Both the position numbers and the translations under genes were made by a program. This document shows positions 1 through 5,535 of a stretch of DNA of 9,988 bases, one piece after another; within the stretch, counting starts at the first letter, position 1, and every line of letters begins with the position of its first letter. Under the pieces are notes generated by a model. That model did not search any database and was not told the DNA's origin. It saw only the letters and a list, made by a program, of their open reading frames with translations. This DNA is from CAYNFH01 sp964396385 (GTDB lineage: Bacteria > Armatimonadota > Chthonomonadetes > Chthonomonadales > CAJBBX01): the NCBI GenBank assembly GCA_964396385.1, contig CAYNFH010000227.1, positions 1-9,988 of the forward strand, in the 5' to 3' direction.

Positions 1-249
1 GGCGGGTTTGGCGGCGGCATGGGCGGCGGCTTCGGCGGCATGGGCGGCGGCATGGGCGGCGGCGGCGGTGGCGGCGGCATGGGCGGCTTCGGCGGTGGCG
101 GCCTCGGCGGCGGAGGCGGCTTCGGTGGAGGCGGCTTTGGCGGCGGAGGCGGCTTCGGTGGAGGCGGCTTTGGCGGCGGCGGCGGCAACTTCGGTGGCGG
201 CGGCGGCAACTTCGGTGGCGGCGGCGGCGGTTTCCGCGGCGGCCGGTAG
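1..249 (+). CDS. C-terminal end of a glycine-rich protein (5' end outside window)
   Basis: Reading frame 1 is open from the window edge to TAG at 247-249 and gives about 82 residues, almost all Gly with scattered Phe, Met, Leu and Asn, ending in FRGGR. No folded domain is visible in this part, so the function is unknown. The Gly frame is preferred over the overlapping Ala-rich frame because the same GGC-rich Gly coding recurs in the confirmed secretin downstream, and because this frame stops before the intergenic element. By position, just upstream of a PilQ-like secretin, it could be the tail of a pilus assembly component or a second secretin-like protein; this is inference from context. The DNA carries exact tandem duplications, so its length probably varies between strains. 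Confidence 0.7.
   Translation, partial: GGFGGGMGGGFGGMGGGMGGGGGGGGMGGFGGGGLGGGGGFGGGGFGGGGGFGGGGFGGGGGNFGGGGGNFGGGGGGFRGGR
106..216 (+). repeat. Tandem repeats coding Gly-Phe and Gly-Asn-Phe blocks
   Basis: Positions 106-138 and 139-171 are identical 33-bp units. They are followed by two identical 21-bp units at 175-195 and 196-216 (GGC runs ending in AACTTCGGT). Both unit lengths are multiples of three, so copy-number change keeps the Gly-rich frame open. Confidence 0.85.
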
Positions 250-264
250 TCATCGACCGCATCC

Positions 265-341
265 GGAGTATGGGAGTATGGGGGTATTGGGGGGCCGGCT
301 TCCGGCCACTCCCACACACCCACACCCCCATACTCCCACAC
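265..341. repeat. Octamer fold-back element upstream of the secretin gene
   Basis: The left arm is tandem octamers (GGAGTATG at 265-272 and 273-280, then GGGGTATT). The right arm is four octamers ACTCCCAC, ACACCCAC, ACCCCCAT, ACTCCCAC at 308-339. A perfect 15-bp stem pairs TGGGAGTATGGGGGT (271-285) with 324-338. A second stem, GGCCGG (293-298) with CCGGCC (302-307), closes the tip on a 3-nt loop. The right arm holds about one more octamer than the left, leaving an asymmetric internal loop. No T-run follows, so it does not look like an intrinsic terminator. It fills most of the 147-nt gap between the Gly-rich gene and the secretin. Confidence 0.85.
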
Positions 342-380
342 AGTCCAACCGTCATCCGTCATCTGCAACGATCGGAACTA

Positions 381-388
381 AAGGAGGG
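381..388 (+). promoter_or_regulatory. Strong Shine-Dalgarno site for the secretin
   Basis: AAGGAGGG lies 8 nt before the ATG at 397. It is the clearest ribosome-binding site in the window and fixes the secretin start. Confidence 0.85.
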
Positions 389-396
389 CAGTTCTG

Positions 397-2142
397 ATGG
401 GCTACAACGGCCGTTGTAATGGCCTGAAGACCGCTGCGTTGGCGCTCGCAATGGGGGCCGGACTATTAGGGACCTCCATGCAGGTCGTGCGCGCTCAAGA
501 CGCCAACCCCGGTCAGACGATTGTCTCCCGTGTTGATCTGGTGGACGCGGACCTTCAGTCGGCCGTTACGCTGCTGAAGGCTCAGACCGGCGTGCAGATC
601 GCCATCGAGGCGAGCGACAAGCCCTACGGCCACGTCACCATGTCCCTGGAAGGCAAGACGCTGGATCGCGTGCTCAAGATGATGTGCGAGCTCGCGGGTG
701 CGTCGGTACGCCTGGAGGACGGCGTCTACATCATTGGACCCCGCGACGCGGTGAAGCCGGCTCCACAGGTCCAGCCGGTGGTCGAGAATCCGGAGCCGCC
801 TGCGCCCCGGCACCTGCGGACCGAGAAGATGCGTCTCCAGAACAGCCGGCCCACCGAGATCCTCTACTACATGGGGATCAATCAGGGCGAGGTCAACACC
901 ATGGAGCAGGCCGTCCGGCAGCAGGGATTTCAGGACGTGATGCGCCGGCCGTACGACGCATTGAGCAACATGCGGTCCCCGGCTATTCAGAACCTCAACA
1001 GCACTCCCACCGCGCCGCAGGTTGTCCCCTCGGCACCCCCTGTCGTGCCCACCAGCCCCGGGGCCGGAGGCTCCGGCGCGCAGAGCGGCCGCTCCGGCGG
1101 ACCTGGCAGTGAGGCGGGCCAGGGCTTTGGCGGCATCGGCGGCGGTGGCTTTGGCGGCATCGGCGGCGGCGGCGGTGGTCTTGGAGGCGGCCTCGGCGGT
1201 GGTCTCGGTGGGGGCCTCGGGGGTGGCATCGGGGGCGGCGCCGGTGGCCTGGGCGGCCAGGCGGGCCGGGCGCTCCTCCCGGAAGGCATTGACTCCGTCA
1301 TCGGCTATGACCTGGACAACTCCATCATCGCCGTTGGCACCATTGAGGGCCTCCGCGAGCTGCGCCAGCGCATCAATCTGCTGGACATCGCGCCCAAGCA
1401 GATCATGATCAAGGCGGAGTTCATCACCGCCCAGGAAAACGACCTCCGCACCTTCGGTATCGACTGGCAGATACAGCGCGCTAACCTGCAGGCCGGCAAC
1501 TCAGGCTTCGCCGGAGGTCCCGTTTTCCTGAACTTCGCGACGGGCAACATCGCGGCGCAGCTCCGGGCGACGCTAACCGAAGGCAAGGGCCGGCTGGTGA
1601 ACGCGCCGATGATCACGACGCTCAACAACGTGCCGGCCCAGGTGGTGTTCCAGACCACCACACCGGTGTTCCTTACCAGCCCCGTGGCGGCCGGAAACGG
1701 CACAGTGGTCCTGGCTACGACCCTCCAGCCGGTGACCGCCGCGACAGGGCTGTTCGTGATCCCGCGCATCAACGGCGACGACAGCATCTCCATGTCCGTG
1801 GTGCCGTTCTTCAGCGACATCACCGGCACGGTGACCGGGCCGGACGGAACGACGGCGCCCATTATCGAGCAGCAGGTGGTCCCGGCCGTGCGACGCATCC
1901 GCAATGGTGAGACCATGGTGATCGGCGGTCTCTTGACCAAGAACGACCAGACCTCCATCAACAAGGTTCCGCTGCTGGGCGACCTGCCGCTCATTGGCCA
2001 GCTCTTCCAGTCCCGGAACGTCACCGTCAAGGACAGCGAGCTCCTGGTTTTCGTGACGCCGACCATCATCCGGGACACGACGGCGGGCGGCGGTATCGCA
2101 GCCGGAGGAGAAGGCGCCGCGGGAGGCCGCGTCGCTCCGTAG
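397..2142 (+). CDS. pilQ: Secretin, PilQ/GspD family outer-membrane channel
   Basis: A 581-residue secretin, the outer-membrane ring through which type IV pili or type II secretion substrates pass. Residues 1-33 form a signal peptide (hydrophobic TAALALAMGAGLLG, likely cleavage after VVRA). Residues about 45-113 look like the STN/N0 domain. A secretin N-type domain starts near 138 (LRTEKMRLQNSRPTEILYYM) and resumes near 297-332 (VIGYDLDNSIIAVGT...INLLDIAP), interrupted by a long Pro/Gly insertion with almost pure Gly at 222-289. The secretin core spans about 334-559, with VNAPMITTLNN and the family signature GETMVIGGLL (504-513) followed by VPLLGDLPLIGQLF (524-537). It is shorter than most PilQ proteins and no AMIN domain is visible. 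The start is fixed by AAGGAGGG. The aroC-aroK-aroB genes that follow support PilQ over GspD, but this is inferred from neighbourhood. Confidence 0.92.
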   Translation: MGYNGRCNGLKTAALALAMGAGLLGTSMQVVRAQDANPGQTIVSRVDLVDADLQSAVTLLKAQTGVQIAIEASDKPYGHVTMSLEGKTLDRVLKMMCELAGASVRLEDGVYIIGPRDAVKPAPQVQPVVENPEPPAPRHLRTEKMRLQNSRPTEILYYMGINQGEVNTMEQAVRQQGFQDVMRRPYDALSNMRSPAIQNLNSTPTAPQVVPSAPPVVPTSPGAGGSGAQSGRSGGPGSEAGQGFGGIGGGGFGGIGGGGGGLGGGLGGGLGGGLGGGIGGGAGGLGGQAGRALLPEGIDSVIGYDLDNSIIAVGTIEGLRELRQRINLLDIAPKQIMIKAEFITAQENDLRTFGIDWQIQRANLQAGNSGFAGGPVFLNFATGNIAAQLRATLTEGKGRLVNAPMITTLNNVPAQVVFQTTTPVFLTSPVAAGNGTVVLATTLQPVTAATGLFVIPRINGDDSISMSVVPFFSDITGTVTGPDGTTAPIIEQQVVPAVRRIRNGETMVIGGLLTKNDQTSINKVPLLGDLPLIGQLFQSRNVTVKDSELLVFVTPTIIRDTTAGGGIAAGGEGAAGGRVAP

Positions 2143-2149
2143 AAAGACC

Positions 2150-2226
2150 GTAAATGGGGGAATGGGTAAATGAGTGTACGGCGCAGTCTGGGCGGTACAC
2201 TCATTTACCCATTTACTCGTTTACCC
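2150..2226. repeat. Octamer fold-back element between secretin and aroC
   Basis: A perfect 19-bp stem pairs AATGGGTAAATGAGTGTAC (2161-2179) with 2195-2213 around a 15-nt loop. Beyond it the arms continue imperfectly: 2150-2160 against 2214-2226, ending in TTTACCC. The right arm reads as octamers ACTCATTT, ACCCATTT, ACTCGTTT from 2198 to 2221, and the left arm as the matching GTAAATGG, GGGAATGG, GTAAATGA from 2150. It fills most of the 96 nt between the two genes. No T-tract follows the stem, so termination is not obvious; it may mark a transcript boundary or protect an mRNA end, but this is a guess. Confidence 0.88.
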
Positions 2227-2238
2227 TTCTGAAACACC

Positions 2239-3417
2239 ATGCTCCGTTTCCTCACCGGCGGTGAATCCCACGGCCCCTCGCTCTCCGCCATCATCGAGGG
2301 GCTCCCGGCCGGCCTCACCGTGGACTTCGCAGAGATCAACCGCCAGCTCAAGCGGCGGCAGGGCGGCTACGGCCGCGGCGACCGGCAGAAGATCGAAAGC
2401 GATACCGTCGACATCCTCTCCGGCGTCCGTTTTGGCCGGACACTGGGCAGTCCCGTCACGCTCCTGGTCCGCAACCGAGACTTCGAGAACTGGCTGGACC
2501 GCATGTCGGTTACGCCCATCGAGCAGGAGATACCTCCGGTTGTGCAGGCGCGCCCCGGCCACGCGGACTTCGCGGGCATGCTCAAGTACGCCACCGATGA
2601 CCTGCGAAACATCCTGGAGCGCTCCAGCGCTCGCAACACTGCACCGCTCGTGGCCGTGGGAGCCATCTGCCGCGGCCTGCTCAAGGAGTGCGGCATCCGC
2701 GTTTTCAGCCATGTGGCGATGCTCGGAAACGTCTACGTCTCTCTGCCCCACCCGCCGGACTACGCGGCGGTAGAGGAGGCGGCGGAGAGCTCGCCCGTAC
2801 GCGTGGCGGACGCGGAGGCGCAGGAGCGCATCATCGCGGCCATCGACGAGGCGGGCGCCCGTGGAGACACGCTCGGCGGCATCGTCGAAGTCGTCGCCAC
2901 CGGCTGTCCGCCCGGCCTCGGCAGCCACACGCACTGGGACCGCAAGCTGGACAGCCGCCTCGCAGCCGCCGTGATCGGCATCCAGGCTATCAAGGGAGTG
3001 GAGATCGGCATGGGCTTCGGAGTGGCGCAGCGGCCCGGCTCCCAGGTCCACGACGAAATCTTCCACGATCCCGCCACGGGATTTCGCCGCAGCACCAACA
3101 ACGCGGGCGGCCTGGAAGGCGGCATGACCAACGGCGAGCCTGTGGTGGTCCGCGCCGCCATGAAGCCGCTCTCCACCCTCAAGAAACCCCTCCAGTCCGT
3201 TGATATGAAGACTCGTGAGGCGGTGCAGGCCCACTTCGAACGCTCCGACGTCTGCGCCGTGCCGGCGGCCGGCGTCATCTGCGAGGCGATGGTTGGGATC
3301 GTGCTCGCCGAAGCGGTGGTCGAGAAGTTCGGCGGCGACAGCATGGAGGAGCTGCTCCGCAACTACCGGTCCTATGTAGCGGCCATCCGGGAGCGGGGCT
3401 ACGGCGCGGCGGAATGA
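2239..3417 (+). CDS. aroC: Chorismate synthase
   Basis: Converts 5-enolpyruvylshikimate-3-phosphate to chorismate, the last shikimate step, using reduced FMN as cofactor; cytosolic. The 392-residue length is typical of the longer bacterial form. The first residues, MLRFLTGGESHG (His11), match the canonical N-terminus and fix the start although no good Shine-Dalgarno is present. Other family blocks are GRGDRQKIESD (45-55), SGVRFGRTLGSP (61-72), RPGHADFAG (105-113, conserved His108), LERSSARNTA (126-135), STNNAGGLEGGMTNGEP (285-301) and RSDVCAVPAAGVICEAM (335-351). The usual Met after GRGxR is Gln here. Its stop overlaps the aroK start (ATGA at 3414-3417), suggesting translational coupling. It is separated from the secretin gene by a fold-back element, so it may or may not share that transcript. 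Confidence 0.97.
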   Translation: MLRFLTGGESHGPSLSAIIEGLPAGLTVDFAEINRQLKRRQGGYGRGDRQKIESDTVDILSGVRFGRTLGSPVTLLVRNRDFENWLDRMSVTPIEQEIPPVVQARPGHADFAGMLKYATDDLRNILERSSARNTAPLVAVGAICRGLLKECGIRVFSHVAMLGNVYVSLPHPPDYAAVEEAAESSPVRVADAEAQERIIAAIDEAGARGDTLGGIVEVVATGCPPGLGSHTHWDRKLDSRLAAAVIGIQAIKGVEIGMGFGVAQRPGSQVHDEIFHDPATGFRRSTNNAGGLEGGMTNGEPVVVRAAMKPLSTLKKPLQSVDMKTREAVQAHFERSDVCAVPAAGVICEAMVGIVLAEAVVEKFGGDSMEELLRNYRSYVAAIRERGYGAAE

Positions 3418-4007
3418 AAGCTCGCCGTCCGCCCAATCTGGCACTCATCGGCTTCATGGGCTCCGGCAAGAGCACCGTGGGCCGCGCCTGTGCCCGCGAA
3501 CTCGGTCTTCCGTTCCGCGACAGTGACACGCTCGTCGAGCAGCGGGCCGGCATGTCCATCCCCGAAATCTTTGCGCGCGATGGAGAGGCCGCATTCCGCA
3601 AGCTGGAAGCGGAGGCAATCCGCGCCCTCGCCTCCAACCCGCCCATCGTGCTGAGCACCGGTGGCGGCGCTCCCATGCACCAGGAGAGCGTGGACCGCCT
3701 CCGCCGTACCGGAATTGTGGTCCTGCTTTGGGCCGATCCGGACTGCCTCCTGGCGCGAGTGGGCCAAACCGCATCGCGTCCGCTGCTCGCCACGTCGGAG
3801 GATCCGGGCGAGCGCATTCGCACGCTTCTTGCGCAACGTGAGCCTTACTACCGCGCCGCCGCCCACGTTGTCGTGGACACCACAAACCTCTCCCGCGACG
3901 AGGCTGTGCAGCGCGTGCTTGACGCCTACCGCAACCGGGCGTCCGCCGCATACTCTCACACGCTGCCTTCCCCGTCCAGTCGAGGGAAAGGCGGAGTAGC
4001 GCCGTAG
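3414..4007 (+). CDS. aroK: Shikimate kinase with repeat-derived C-terminal tail
   Basis: Phosphorylates shikimate with ATP (fifth shikimate step); cytosolic. The Walker A motif GFMGSGKST lies at residues 13-21. The shikimate-binding Asp lies in FRDSD (34-38), followed by Arg62, the GGG motif (83-85), a lid Arg in RPLL (122) and the adenine-side QREPYYR (141-147). The ATG is set by its overlap with the aroC stop and by the usual short lead before Walker A. The protein is 197 residues, longer than the roughly 170-175 usual for the family. The excess is a Ser/Pro/Gly tail (SHTLPSPSSRGKGGVAP, 181-197) encoded by a palindromic repeat, so the ancestral protein probably ended near residue 175. aroB begins 3 nt after the stop. 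Confidence 0.96.
   Translation: MKARRPPNLALIGFMGSGKSTVGRACARELGLPFRDSDTLVEQRAGMSIPEIFARDGEAAFRKLEAEAIRALASNPPIVLSTGGGAPMHQESVDRLRRTGIVVLLWADPDCLLARVGQTASRPLLATSEDPGERIRTLLAQREPYYRAAAHVVVDTTNLSRDEAVQRVLDAYRNRASAAYSHTLPSPSSRGKGGVAP
3965..3992. repeat. Palindromic repeat inside the aroK 3' end
   Basis: GCCTTCCCC (3965-3973) pairs with GGGAAAGGC (3984-3992) at 8 of 9 positions around a 10-nt loop. It is read in frame and encodes most of the extra AroK tail, with the stop codon soon after at 4005-4007. Confidence 0.7.
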
Positions 4008-4010
4008 CCT

Positions 4011-5147
4011 ATGGAGAGGGTCTACGTTGACCTGGGGGAGCGCGCTTACTCCATCCTGGTGGGGGAGGGACTGCTGGGACGCGCGGCTGAGGAGATACTG
4101 GCGCTCGGCCCTTGGTCCTCGGCCATAGTCGTCACGCATCCCGGGCTGGCTTCACCGTATGCCGATCCCATTGTTTCAGGCCTCTGCGGCCGCGGACTGG
4201 CCGCCTCCATGGTCCTCATCCCGGCCGGCGAGCGGTACAAGAATCTCGCGGCCGTCTCGCGGCTATACGATGCGTTCCTGTCCGCCCGGCTGGACCGGCG
4301 GAGCGTCGTGGTCGCCGTCGGAGGCGGAGTGCTGGGGGACGTGGTGGGCTTTGCCTCCGCGACCTACCTTCGCGGTATCGCTTATGTGCAGGTCCCCACC
4401 ACGCTTCTGGCCCAGGTGGACTCCAGCGTTGGCGGCAAGACCGGAGTGGATCTGGCGCGGGGCAAGAATCTGGTAGGCGCGTTCCACCAGCCGCGGCTGG
4501 TGCTGGCCGATATCGCTACCCTGCGCACCCTACCCCGGCGTGAGCTGCGGGCGGGTCTGGCCGAGGTGGTCAAGTATGGTATAATCCACGACGAGTCCCT
4601 CTTCCGCCGCCTGCGCGAAACCATGCCTCAACTGCTCCGCCGGTCATCGGGCGCGCTCGTCGATGTTGTCCGCCGCTCCTGCGAGATCAAAGCGGAGGTC
4701 GTCTCCGCCGATGAAACCGAGGCCGGGCTGCGCGCGATCCTGAATTTCGGCCATACCATCGGCCATGCGCTGGAGGCAGTGACCCACTACCGCAGGTACA
4801 GGCACGGGGAGGCAATAGCCATCGGAATGGTCTCCGCCTGCCTGATCGGCGAGGAGGTGGGCGTCACGCCTCCCAAGGTGACCGGGGCAGTGGAGCAGAC
4901 GCTCTCCGCGGCGGGCCTGCCAACCGCTTTCCCGGCGGACATCGATCCGCACAACGTACTGGCCGCTGCCGCCACGGACAAGAAAGCGCGCGCGGGCAAG
5001 CTCCACTTCGTACTGGCGCGGGAGATCGGGTCCGTGTTTGTGACACCCGACGTTTCGGAGAACGCCGTCTTGTCCGCCCTCCGCCGCCAGACATCGCAGG
5101 CCACATTGGCAGAAGCTCCCCCAGAATTGCGGGCGGGGGGGGCATAA
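4011..5147 (+). CDS. aroB: 3-dehydroquinate synthase
   Basis: Cyclises DAHP to 3-dehydroquinate (second shikimate step) using NAD+ and a divalent metal; cytosolic. In its 378 residues I see the NAD-binding GGGVLGDVVGFASATYLRG (104-122), PTTLLAQVDSSVGGKTGVD (129-147), GKNLVGAFHQP (151-161) and the metal ligands Glu185 (AEVVKYGII), His248 (NFGHTIGHA) and His265 (RHGEA), all in the spacing of the E. coli enzyme. The family's usual TGVN is TGVD here. It starts 3 nt after aroK and belongs to the aroC-aroK-aroB block. The last codons contain a run of eight G, and a membrane-protein gene begins 5 nt after the stop. The C-terminal 15-20 residues (TSQATLAEAPPELRAGGA) look non-conserved. Confidence 0.97.
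   Translation: MERVYVDLGERAYSILVGEGLLGRAAEEILALGPWSSAIVVTHPGLASPYADPIVSGLCGRGLAASMVLIPAGERYKNLAAVSRLYDAFLSARLDRRSVVVAVGGGVLGDVVGFASATYLRGIAYVQVPTTLLAQVDSSVGGKTGVDLARGKNLVGAFHQPRLVLADIATLRTLPRRELRAGLAEVVKYGIIHDESLFRRLRETMPQLLRRSSGALVDVVRRSCEIKAEVVSADETEAGLRAILNFGHTIGHALEAVTHYRRYRHGEAIAIGMVSACLIGEEVGVTPPKVTGAVEQTLSAAGLPTAFPADIDPHNVLAAAATDKKARAGKLHFVLAREIGSVFVTPDVSENAVLSALRRQTSQATLAEAPPELRAGGA
5135..5142 (+). other. G8 homopolymer at the 3' end of aroB
   Basis: Eight consecutive G lie four codons before the aroB stop (CGG GCG GGG GGG GCA TAA). The -1 frame is open from this run through ATA ACA CCG into the ATG at 5153. One added G, or a -1 slip, would therefore fuse AroB to the next protein. 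The run also sits about 10 nt before that ATG and may act as a weak purine-rich ribosome-binding site. Confidence 0.5.
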
Positions 5148-5152
5148 CACCG

Positions 5153-5440
5153 ATGACCTCCCAGCCAGCGGAACCTGCCGCAGAACGGCCCCGTACCTTC
5201 AATAGGGGAGAGTCCGGGTCCTACCGGACGGTCGCCGTCCTGCTCGCCGTGCTCTGGCTGGCCATTCCAGGCATTCAGTACGCCGGTGCGCTCCAGCGTA
5301 CGGCGGTGACCCTGGGACGCGCGGAGCCGGGCTCCCTGGCTTCGCTAGACCTGACTCCGTGGTACGTGCTGCTCCTCGGGGCCACCCTACTCTACGCCAT
5401 CACAGGATGGTTGTACGATAGAAAACAAGATGTGTCATAG
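5153..5440 (+). CDS. Small two-helix membrane protein, unknown function
   Basis: A 95-residue protein I do not recognise. The N-terminal 24 residues are polar and Pro/Arg-rich. A hydrophobic helix follows at about 25-45 (YRTVAVLLAVLWLAIPGIQYA), then a polar loop (46-67) and a second helix at about 68-87 (LTPWYVLLLGATLLYAITGW), ending in a short charged tail (LYDRKQDVS). Both ends are predicted to face the cytoplasm. The gene begins 5 nt after aroB, so it is probably co-transcribed and perhaps translationally coupled. The next gene is a membrane-anchored kinase, but nothing in the sequence proves a functional link. No enzyme motif is visible. Confidence 0.75.
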   Translation: MTSQPAEPAAERPRTFNRGESGSYRTVAVLLAVLWLAIPGIQYAGALQRTAVTLGRAEPGSLASLDLTPWYVLLLGATLLYAITGWLYDRKQDVS

Positions 5441-5446
5441 TCCTGT

Positions 5447-5516
5447 CGGTCTTCCGTCTACCGTCCTCCGTCCCTTGAGGTGGGACTTCGGACTTCGGAC
5501 TTCGGACTGCGGACCT
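5447..5516. repeat. Paired heptamer arrays between the small membrane gene and the kinase
   Basis: In one uninterrupted 7-nt register there are four CGGTCTT/CCGTCTA/CCGTCCT/CCGTCCC units (5447-5474), one spacer heptamer TTGAGGT (5475-5481), then GGGACTT, CGGACTT, CGGACTT, CGGACTG and CGGACCT (5482-5516). The two arrays fold back on each other: GTCCC (5470-5474) pairs with GGGAC (5482-5486), and GTCC (5463-5466) with GGAC (5490-5493), separated by 3-nt mismatches that recur with the 7-nt period. It lies immediately before the kinase ribosome-binding site. Confidence 0.85.
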
Positions 5517-5522
5517 CCTTCT

Positions 5523-5526
5523 GGAG
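5523..5526 (+). promoter_or_regulatory. Ribosome-binding site for the kinase, next to an anti-SD-like CTCC
   Basis: GGAG lies 9 nt before the GTG at 5536 and supports that start over the ATG at 5557. Just upstream, CTCC (5515-5518) could pair with it across a TTCT loop and partly mask it. The stem is only 4 bp, so an effect is uncertain. Confidence 0.5.
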
Positions 5527-5535
5527 CGGGTACGG

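Noticed and set aside
265..341. CRISPR-like or direct-repeat array
   Set aside because: Units are 8 bp with no spacers, and the two halves are inverted; there are no cas genes.
8..397. Long Ala-rich reading frame overlapping the Gly-rich end and reaching the secretin start
   Set aside because: It is the +1 shift of a GGC-repeat tract and then runs through the fold-back element; the Gly frame matches the composition of the adjacent secretin.
2161..2213. Intrinsic terminator after the secretin
   Set aside because: The stem is strong but AT-rich at its base and no T-run follows the right arm, so it is reported as a fold-back repeat.
2221..3444. 407-codon open frame on the minus strand
   Set aside because: It lies wholly antisense to aroC, whose family motifs are complete. 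Long antisense frames are expected in high-GC coding DNA.
4580..4585. Perfect TATAAT resembling a -10 promoter box inside aroB
   Set aside because: It encodes part of the conserved KYGII motif and no -35-like sequence lies 17 nt upstream.
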